DNA from: a virus
Length of the DNA: 27,291 nt
IMG/VR virus record: IMGVR_UViG_3300046746_000247
Location: 1-27,291 of that record
Reading direction: 5' to 3' (one strand)
Positions within the stretch are counted from its first letter, which is position 1, and each line of letters opens with the position of its first letter. The notes under the pieces were generated by a model. The model was not told the origin of the DNA. It saw only the letters and a list, made by a program, of their open reading frames with translations, and ran no database searches. A program made the translations under genes and the position numbers. Below are positions 21,593 through 27,291 of this stretch, one piece after another.

Positions 21593-23032
21593 CTAGTCTT
21601 TTTTCAACAAGACAAAGTTGTTAGCGGCTTGTACACATAAACATCTTTCTGATAAGAAGTGAACGTTCATTGCGTCTTCGTCACTAGTGTAATTTCCACC
21701 TACGGATCCAGTAATCCAAGATTTCATTTTACGGTCATCAGCTTCAGAAGCTCTGTAGCGAATGTGTAAGAATGGTCTTGAAATATTTTTTCCTAGCATT
21801 TGGTCATATACAGTTGAAGTTCCAGCCGGTACAAGAACGCCTTCAACATCTCCAACTAATCCACGAGTAGTAGAGTCGTTTAGATATTTCCAGTCAGTTT
21901 TGTAAAAGTCGTAAGAACCTCTTCGGAATCCTGAGAAGCCTAAGTTAAGCGCCATATCTTCAGAATTTTCAAATACACCATAAGATGTACCTCCAACTCC
22001 ATAAGAATTTTGAGCAGCCAACATGTTGTCAATAGATAAAGAAGTAGCTCTATCTAAGAAAAGCATGTTTTCTTCAATAGCACCCTGCTTGTCAAGCTCT
22101 GCTAAAATAGTGTCAAAGTCATCAAGACCAGCTCCACCTGCAGCGCCAAAATCAGCATCAGTATACACAAGACCTCTTTCGTTGATAGCAGAGAAAAGTC
22201 CGTCAGAACCAGTAATTTCATCTCCACCGCCAAATCCAGCAGCTGGCGCAATTGGGTTAGCAGCTTTTTCAGCCTCAATCATTGCCATTTCTAATTGGTC
22301 TTCAAAACGGATGCGAGCTTCGTGCTCTGATTTTAAATACCATAAATATCCAGAAGTTCCAGCTTCAGTAGTTACTTCAACCCAACCGATTTGTGCAGTG
22401 TCAGATCCGCTCACAGCGTACTTGTCACGTAAAATGATTGGCTTGTTGCTAAACTGCTCAAATGCAGCGTCAACAGAAGTCCCAGCGTTAGATGTTCCTT
22501 TAGAATATTCAGAACCATATACAAATACTTTACCAGCAGCGTGAGCAGTAATAGCTCCTTGGTAGCCAGCTACAGTAAGTGTAACATCACCTGTTGCGCC
22601 ATCTGCAGCGCTTACAGCTGATACATATGCTTTCTCTACAACTAATCCAGCAGCGTCAGCTACCACGATAGTAGCACCAGCTCCAATAAGATTAGTAGGG
22701 TTGTTATTTGCATCACCTGGAATCACTACAGTTGTGCCTGTTGTAACCACTGGGTCATATGCAATATGTAAACGCCCTTGCTCAGACCATACTACTTGGT
22801 CAGAAGCCATAGGCATTTCAGCTCCAACCATACGTAAAAATCCAGAGATAGTTCGATTTCCATATCGCTCTACTTCTTTTTCGTATACTTCTGGTAAAAA
22901 CTGTTGTGTAAAGTCTAGCTCAGCTAAACTTAAATAGTTGTCGTTAAATAATGTTTGCGTTGGGCGTGGAGTTAAATGGTTTAACTGCGCGCCAGCGGGA
23001 GTACCTTTAGGTACGCCAAATTCACCTGCCAT
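21593..23032 (-). CDS. Major capsid protein (HK97-like expected), 479 aa
   Basis: Position after portal and scaffold, length and composition all fit the major capsid protein. The N-terminal arm has HLTPRPTQTLFNDNYLSLAE, then QQFLPEVYEKEVERYGNRTI, a segment usual for the N-arm/spine-helix region. A beta-rich insertion at about residues 105-180 (GATIVVADAAGLVVEKAYVS ... KVFVYGSEYSKG) may be a surface-exposed domain. A helical stretch at about 230-260 (SEHEARIRFEDQLEMAMIEA), an Ala/Gly-rich part and a C-terminus ending in FLSERCLCVQAANNFVLLKK follow. I infer the HK97 fold; no single motif proves it. Base use is visibly less AT-rich than in neighbouring genes (many GCA/GCT/GGA/CCA codons), as expected for the most highly expressed gene. 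It ends in TAG, the only lone TAG stop in the window. Confidence 0.85.
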   Translation of the reverse strand: MAGEFGVPKGTPAGAQLNHLTPRPTQTLFNDNYLSLAELDFTQQFLPEVYEKEVERYGNRTISGFLRMVGAEMPMASDQVVWSEQGRLHIAYDPVVTTGTTVVIPGDANNNPTNLIGAGATIVVADAAGLVVEKAYVSAVSAADGATGDVTLTVAGYQGAITAHAAGKVFVYGSEYSKGTSNAGTSVDAAFEQFSNKPIILRDKYAVSGSDTAQIGWVEVTTEAGTSGYLWYLKSEHEARIRFEDQLEMAMIEAEKAANPIAPAAGFGGGDEITGSDGLFSAINERGLVYTDADFGAAGGAGLDDFDTILAELDKQGAIEENMLFLDRATSLSIDNMLAAQNSYGVGGTSYGVFENSEDMALNLGFSGFRRGSYDFYKTDWKYLNDSTTRGLVGDVEGVLVPAGTSTVYDQMLGKNISRPFLHIRYRASEADDRKMKSWITGSVGGNYTSDEDAMNVHFLSERCLCVQAANNFVLLKKD

Positions 23033-23053
23033 AATATTAATTTTTAAGGTTTG

Positions 23054-24256
23054 TTATCGTTTACTTTTAATCTTCAACTTAGAGCTACTAGCACTGCTTG
23101 AAATTGAGCGTACGGTCCAGCCGTTAGAAGCTTTGACGTTTTCATGAGTCCCTCTCGGATCCATATCAATGTTCTTAGCTTTAGCCATACTATTTTTAAT
23201 TGCATCGGATTTACCTTGCTCATAAAAATGATTCGCAATCGCATCAGCGTTCATAGCGGTAAATAAAGACTTATGGTACCCGGCAGCATCCTTCATTTCG
23301 TTTTTATCATTCAAGAACTTCTTGACAAAATTATTAATGTCGCTTTGAGTAGTCTTAACCTGGTCTGTATTGTTTACTTTAAAACGAAATTTCTTTTCAC
23401 CAACATTGAAATCAAAACCTTTGAAATCATTAGAAAAAAGATTTTCTGTTTTATTTTTAAATATAGACGCCTGGTGTTCAGCTATTTTAGTTGACTCTTC
23501 ATTGTCTTTTTTATAGCGATTAAAAAATTCAACCGCTTTTTGTTGTTCTGGATTTAATCTTGATCCAGCTTTAATTTCTTCGTAATAATTACTTTTTAAT
23601 TTTTCAAGGTGCTGTTTTGCTTTAGCGGCCTCTTCTTTAAAAGCAATTTTAGCTTTACGTATATCTTTTGGCTCATCTAGTTCTTCATCATACGAAAAGT
23701 CCTCCATAAGAACTTCTATATCCTCTTTGTCTAAATGAGGTTTTGTTGTTTCGTAATACTCCCTAATAAGCTGCGCTTCATTTAATGCAGAATAATCGGT
23801 ATTAAGTTTTACGTAATCTTCCAAGCTACCGCCTGTTTCATTTATAAACTCTACAACTTTTTGAATATTTTCTGGTAAAGGTGCGCCAGTGTCTTGAGAA
23901 TGTTGAATTTCTTGCTCAACTTCTTCTTGTAACTCTTGTGTTTGTTCCTTTACTTCTTCTTCCGTTATTTCTTCTAATACGGTTTCTTCATTTTGTACGG
24001 GCTGGTCTTCATCTTGGACGGGCTCCCGTACTTCTTCAACCACTTCTTCGCTACTTGGCGTGTTTTCGGATTCTCCGACAGTATCATTGCTTGCATCTGC
24101 GCTTTGTTCTTGAACGGCATCTTCTTGTGGTTTATTTAATTCGGCTAAGTTTACTTTAATAACCCCGTCATCATATGACATTGGGCCATTATCTTCTGTA
24201 GGTTGTTCTACAACTTGATCGTTTGTTTCTAGAACTTCTTCTGTATTTTCTGACAT
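23054..24256 (-). CDS. Scaffolding-type head assembly protein, 400 aa
   Basis: The first 130 or so residues are highly acidic and low-complexity (EEVVEEVREPVQDEDQ; VLEEITEEEVKEQTQELQEE). The middle is charged and helical with coiled-coil character (about residues 190-260: KIAFKEEAAKAKQHLEKLKS). The C-terminus turns Ser/Lys/Arg-rich (SISSSASSSKLKIKSKR). This acidic-helical-basic layout, and the place directly between portal and capsid genes, are those of phage scaffolding proteins, which bind the capsid protein through a basic C-terminal helix and are lost from the mature head. I see no protease domain (no Ser-His-Asp/Lys pattern), so a separate prohead protease would have to lie elsewhere or be absent. 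The start is ATG 24256 after an A/T leader (ATATTTTATCATG). Confidence 0.78.
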   Translation of the reverse strand: MSENTEEVLETNDQVVEQPTEDNGPMSYDDGVIKVNLAELNKPQEDAVQEQSADASNDTVGESENTPSSEEVVEEVREPVQDEDQPVQNEETVLEEITEEEVKEQTQELQEEVEQEIQHSQDTGAPLPENIQKVVEFINETGGSLEDYVKLNTDYSALNEAQLIREYYETTKPHLDKEDIEVLMEDFSYDEELDEPKDIRKAKIAFKEEAAKAKQHLEKLKSNYYEEIKAGSRLNPEQQKAVEFFNRYKKDNEESTKIAEHQASIFKNKTENLFSNDFKGFDFNVGEKKFRFKVNNTDQVKTTQSDINNFVKKFLNDKNEMKDAAGYHKSLFTAMNADAIANHFYEQGKSDAIKNSMAKAKNIDMDPRGTHENVKASNGWTVRSISSSASSSKLKIKSKR

Positions 24257-24273
24257 GATAAAATATTATATAA

Positions 24274-24291
24274 TTATTACTATTATTATTA
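24274..24291 (-). other. Six consecutive in-frame stop codons at the end of the portal gene
   Basis: Reading on from the last portal codon (AGG, Arg) the frame gives TAA TAA TAA TAG TAA TAA. The run is part of the A/T-rich 32-base gap that also serves as leader for the scaffold gene. Shorter runs follow the muzzle gene (TAA TAA TAA at 13403-13411) and the first connector gene (TAA TAG at 19850-19855). It may be only a TAA microrepeat in an A/T leader, or a safeguard against readthrough. Confidence 0.85.
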
Positions 24292-26715
24292 CCTAGGCTC
24301 GAAGGAACCTAAGTCAAAATCTCCGCTAAGTATGTCGTTTCCTGACGACTCAAAGTTTTTTGGAGGTAAATCATTCTTTCTTTGATTTATTAATTCACTT
24401 TGTTGTGTTGCTTGAATCTTAGTACGATCGTCTTTTCTGTCTTCTTTTTCTTGTAATTCAGATTTTCTACCTTGTACCTCAATTCCTTTTAAGCTCATAT
24501 TCATTTCAAACTCAAGTTGCATTAGCTCTTTTTTCAAATTAGCCTCTTGCATTAATTTTTGAGCATCAATTTGCGCCTTAGCTTGTTCAAGCTGTATTTT
24601 ACTTGCGGTTAAGGCTTGCTGTTTTTGCACTTCAGCTTGAGCGGCTACTTGTTGAGTTTGAGCATTTGCTTGGGCTTGCGCTTCAATGTTTTGTTGTTGA
24701 AGCTGCTGATCCATTAGCATTTTTTCTTTCTTGCGCACCTTGAGCAATTGATTTGCTAATTTTATATTTTTAATATCCCTAAGGTCTATAGCATCCGCTA
24801 AGTCTATCATACCTGCGCCAACTGCAGCTTGTATATTATTTTCTAATATAGCTTTTTCCTCTTCATCTGGAGCAAGTTCTATAAATATACCAAAATCGTA
24901 CAAATATAAATTTGACATTTCTTCAAGCACCGCTACATTTTGATTACCTATTTTATGTATGAAGGCTTCTCTTGTCGGCGAATATTCTATAATATCAGAT
25001 ACTCTTAACGACAAGTTATCGCATAAGTCTGCGGTTAAAAACAATGTACCATTTAAAATATGCCTCGTAGCCGTGTTTGAATTAGCTGCCGCTAATTTTT
25101 GCACCCCAACTAAAGCTCTTGAATCAGGCATGCTTCCATCACGCGCTTCATTAAGTCCGGTTACATCTCTAATCATTTGTAAATAATAATTATAAGTAGT
25201 AATCAAACTTTGAAGTTTTGCTCCGCCGCTTCCGCTGCTGATTTCTTGTATTGGCACTTTACCAGGGTTCATATCACCTTCTTGGGTAAATGACCTACCA
25301 ATAACGGAACCTGTTTGGAAAAACATATTTAACGCTTCTTGCGGGTTGTAATTTGTGCCATTACCTAAATCAACTTCGGCTAATCCATCAGCATCAAGAT
25401 AAACGCCATCTGGCACCATTCTTGACATTACCTGTTGGAGCTTTAAATGTGTAAGCTGAATCATATCAGCAAAACCGGTTATACGTGAAACGATACTTTC
25501 TATACGGCCTTTATACATTCTTGGTGCTACTATACTATAGTTCATTTTTACTTTAGTATAATCGCTTTTTGGGCGAATCATATTTTTAGCCATTTCCCAT
25601 TTAAGCATTCTACCGCCTAATATTTTAACACCTTCATATAAAACTTCCAAAGATTGAGATAGTTTTGATATTCCATATTCGGCCATTATTTCTTCTGGCG
25701 GATTAAAATCGTCTGATTTAGGTATTAGCTTTACGGCTCCTGTAGCGGTTTCTTTAACTTTATATACATCATTGGCAAATGTTTTGTAATTAAAATAAAG
25801 AACCTGTACGGTATTAGAGTCATCTTCATTATAGTTAGATACAGTTCTATCATAAAAACCGTTATTGCTATAAGATTGAGAAGATATTTCTGTTAGGTCG
25901 TCATTCGTCAGCCATGGGAATTCTTTCTTAAGCTCATTTAAATGTACTCTGCGAATTTCGCCTACATAATAAATATCATCAAAATAAGGTGAATCTGTAT
26001 ATGACCATACTAAATCTGCAGGATCAACGTATTCTATTTTAACGCCCTCAGATTTTGAAAAACTATTTTTTACAGCCCCTATGCCAATTGTAGTTAAATC
26101 GTAGTTACAACGTCTTTTAATTAAGTCATATTTATTACCTTCAAGTAAAACATTTAAAGCCTGCTCTTCTGCTAATTCTACTTGCTGCTTGTAGCTTAGT
26201 TGCATATGTAATTCGAGCTCTTCTTTGTTTTTAGGTAACGTTTCTGGGTTATTTTCAAATAATGTAACTCCAAAATTTTCTTCTGAAAATCTACTTAACT
26301 CCTGGGTCTGCATATCTCTTAATATAGACTCCATATATTTTGTACGTTTTTCAACGCCATATGGATCTTGCGAATATGCTTTTATATCAAATGATCTTTC
26401 TGATATGCCATTTACAACTATATCTACAAACTTTGGTATAATAGGTACGGGTTTCCAATCTAAATTTAAATAAGATAAATCACCATTAATTGATAATTCG
26501 TCTTTATATTTTTGTATACCCTGCTCGCCACGAGCGTAAAGCCTTAAATTATGAAAAGTATTTTGATTACTTTTAAATCTGTTTAAACCAGTATCTGATT
26601 TGAACCATTCGTTTTCTATAGCTCTACCTATTGAAGTACCATAGTCGATAGACATTTTTTCTTCATCGCTAGCTATTTGGCTTGGAAAATAATTTGTTAT
26701 AACTGACTCAGCCAT
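24289..26715 (-). CDS. Portal protein, 808 aa
   Basis: The portal forms the dodecameric DNA gate at one capsid vertex and docks the terminase. The sequence shows an N-terminal clip/wing part with WKPVPIIPKFVDIVVNGISE (about residues 87-106) and a conserved-looking segment LNVLLEGNKYDLIKRRCNYD followed by LTTIGIGAVKNSF (about 195-230), where other portals show the same kind of helix-turn-strand. VEYVDP-type loops (KIEYVDPADLVWSYT) follow. The central region includes ARDGSMPDSRALVGVQKLAA. From about 655 to 765 it becomes a Gln/Ala-rich coiled coil (MDQQLQQQNIEAQAQANAQT), fitting a long barrel domain inside the head. Length near 800 residues with a long barrel fits crAss-like and other podovirus portals. 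It lies 4 bases after the terminase stop. Confidence 0.85.
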   Translation of the reverse strand: MAESVITNYFPSQIASDEEKMSIDYGTSIGRAIENEWFKSDTGLNRFKSNQNTFHNLRLYARGEQGIQKYKDELSINGDLSYLNLDWKPVPIIPKFVDIVVNGISERSFDIKAYSQDPYGVEKRTKYMESILRDMQTQELSRFSEENFGVTLFENNPETLPKNKEELELHMQLSYKQQVELAEEQALNVLLEGNKYDLIKRRCNYDLTTIGIGAVKNSFSKSEGVKIEYVDPADLVWSYTDSPYFDDIYYVGEIRRVHLNELKKEFPWLTNDDLTEISSQSYSNNGFYDRTVSNYNEDDSNTVQVLYFNYKTFANDVYKVKETATGAVKLIPKSDDFNPPEEIMAEYGISKLSQSLEVLYEGVKILGGRMLKWEMAKNMIRPKSDYTKVKMNYSIVAPRMYKGRIESIVSRITGFADMIQLTHLKLQQVMSRMVPDGVYLDADGLAEVDLGNGTNYNPQEALNMFFQTGSVIGRSFTQEGDMNPGKVPIQEISSGSGGAKLQSLITTYNYYLQMIRDVTGLNEARDGSMPDSRALVGVQKLAAANSNTATRHILNGTLFLTADLCDNLSLRVSDIIEYSPTREAFIHKIGNQNVAVLEEMSNLYLYDFGIFIELAPDEEEKAILENNIQAAVGAGMIDLADAIDLRDIKNIKLANQLLKVRKKEKMLMDQQLQQQNIEAQAQANAQTQQVAAQAEVQKQQALTASKIQLEQAKAQIDAQKLMQEANLKKELMQLEFEMNMSLKGIEVQGRKSELQEKEDRKDDRTKIQATQQSELINQRKNDLPPKNFESSGNDILSGDFDLGSFEPR

Positions 26716-26719
26716 ATTT

Positions 26720-27291
26720 TTATTTTTCTATTAATTTTGAAAATGCACCTGTGTTGGTGTATTTAGCTATTTTTAAATTTAATTTTCTTTTTTGCACTTG
26801 AGCAACTGGTCTGTATAAATTTTTATTACAAGCCATTATTGCTAAACCCGAGCTGATAGCAGCATCAAATTTTGTTCTTTTATTTATATCAAACTTAGCC
26901 CAATCATTTAAAGTATTACTAAAATACATTGAACCATATTGATTATCTTCTTTTAAACCTACATAGCGATCTATATAAGATTCTATAGCGGCGGCGTGAG
27001 CTTGTTTTATATCCTCTGATGAGTTTGGAATCCCCCCAATTTCTTTTTCTGTTACAGAAAGTTTGTTCCATATTTTATCGGGTCTATTCATAGAATAGCC
27101 TCTGTAGCCTCTTCGCTTAAAATAATAAAGAAGTCTAGGCTTATTATTTTCTGCCAGTATTGGCATACCATAAAAAACACAAGCCATTAATACATCTTCA
27201 AAAAACATTTCTGCTGTTTGTGGTCTGGCTATATATTCTAAAAAAAACGTATTAGGCGGCGCGTCTTCCATGCTAAACTTTGTTAGCCCAT
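26720..27291 (-). CDS. Terminase large subunit, C-terminal part (partial)
   Basis: The frame is open to the right edge: in-frame codons GLTKFS precede the first internal ATG at 27271, so the true start lies outside the window. The visible part belongs to the RNase H-like nuclease domain that cuts concatemeric DNA during packaging. ACVFYGMPILAENNKPRLLY is the strand-helix of that fold, GYRGYSMNRPDKIW follows, and KFDAAISSGLAIMA carries the Asp (48th residue from the end) expected to be the last metal-binding acid of the nuclease. The ATPase domain with Walker A/B is not in view. The short Lys-rich tail (KRKLNLKIAKY) may contact the portal or DNA. The portal gene follows 4 bases downstream, the usual packaging order. 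Confidence 0.86.
   Translation of the reverse strand, partial: GLTKFSMEDAPPNTFFLEYIARPQTAEMFFEDVLMACVFYGMPILAENNKPRLLYYFKRRGYRGYSMNRPDKIWNKLSVTEKEIGGIPNSSEDIKQAHAAAIESYIDRYVGLKEDNQYGSMYFSNTLNDWAKFDINKRTKFDAAISSGLAIMACNKNLYRPVAQVQKRKLNLKIAKYTNTGAFSKLIEK

Noticed and set aside
21593-21595. Stop-codon reassignment (TAG or TGA read as sense)
   Set aside because: The capsid gene ends at a single TAG at the expected protein end (FVLLKKD) and the adhesin at TGA after its Cys-rich end. No gene contains an in-frame TAG or TGA that must be read through, so the standard code is enough.
23054-24256. Prohead protease fused to the scaffold protein
   Set aside because: No Ser/His protease pattern or folded N-terminal domain; the N-terminus is acidic low-complexity sequence.
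1-27291. CRISPR array, tRNA genes, diversity-generating retroelement, integrase or attachment site
   Set aside because: I found no regularly spaced repeats, cloverleaf with CCA end, reverse transcriptase or template/variable repeat pair, or recombinase motif; coding density leaves no room for most of these.

Overview
This window is a dense, one-directional late (virion and lysis) gene block of a tailed double-stranded DNA phage. It most likely comes from an aquatic Bacteroidota-type host and encodes a short-tailed (podovirus-like) particle. Sixteen protein genes all lie on the minus strand, so transcription runs from right to left. They are packed end to end; the longest gap is 77 bases (21516-21592), and no stretch above 300 bases lacks a gene. 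I saw no tRNA, rRNA, CRISPR, insertion sequence or integrase. The DNA is AT-rich by eye. Gene starts are preceded by A/T runs (for example AATATATG) instead of Shine-Dalgarno sequences, as is known for Bacteroidota. One tail protein carries a repeat module of a kind I associate with Bacteroidota surface proteins. The genetic code looks standard: TAA dominates, with one TAG and one TGA stop.

Right part (27291 to 20697), head and packaging: the C-terminal part of the large terminase (cut by the window edge), an 808-residue portal, an acidic scaffolding-type protein, the major capsid protein and a conserved-looking 272-residue protein of unknown role. Two RNA hairpins flank this last gene.

Middle part (20632 to 10635), neck and tail: two connector-type proteins, a 1841-residue protein whose N-terminus resembles the tail-stabilisation/muzzle proteins of crAss-like phages and whose C-terminus carries Ig/cadherin-like modules, a 790-residue multi-domain adhesin-like protein, and a small beta-rich protein. 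The order terminase, portal, scaffold, capsid, connectors, muzzle, internal proteins suggests a Crassvirales-like or related podovirus plan. This rests on order, protein size and remembered family motifs, not on a search.

Left part (10604 to 1153), internal or ejected proteins: a glycine/glutamine-rich membrane-active-looking protein, a 474-residue cargo-type protein and a 2449-residue giant. The giant combines N-terminal GY-x-G repeats, glycine-zipper segments, an HEXXH zincin motif, a complete HAD phosphatase domain and a long C-terminal region of the large polyvalent type. A short motif of the form QFSK recurs five times in the giant, and two copies bracket the HAD domain exactly. This suggests a polyprotein that is cut into modules, possibly by its own metalloprotease, and is the most interesting signal in the window.

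Far left (1149 to 1): two small, very basic proteins of a type I remember from aquatic viruses, then a compact lysis pair made of a 51-residue single-span membrane protein (candidate holin) overlapping by one base an M15-family peptidoglycan peptidase that runs off the left edge.
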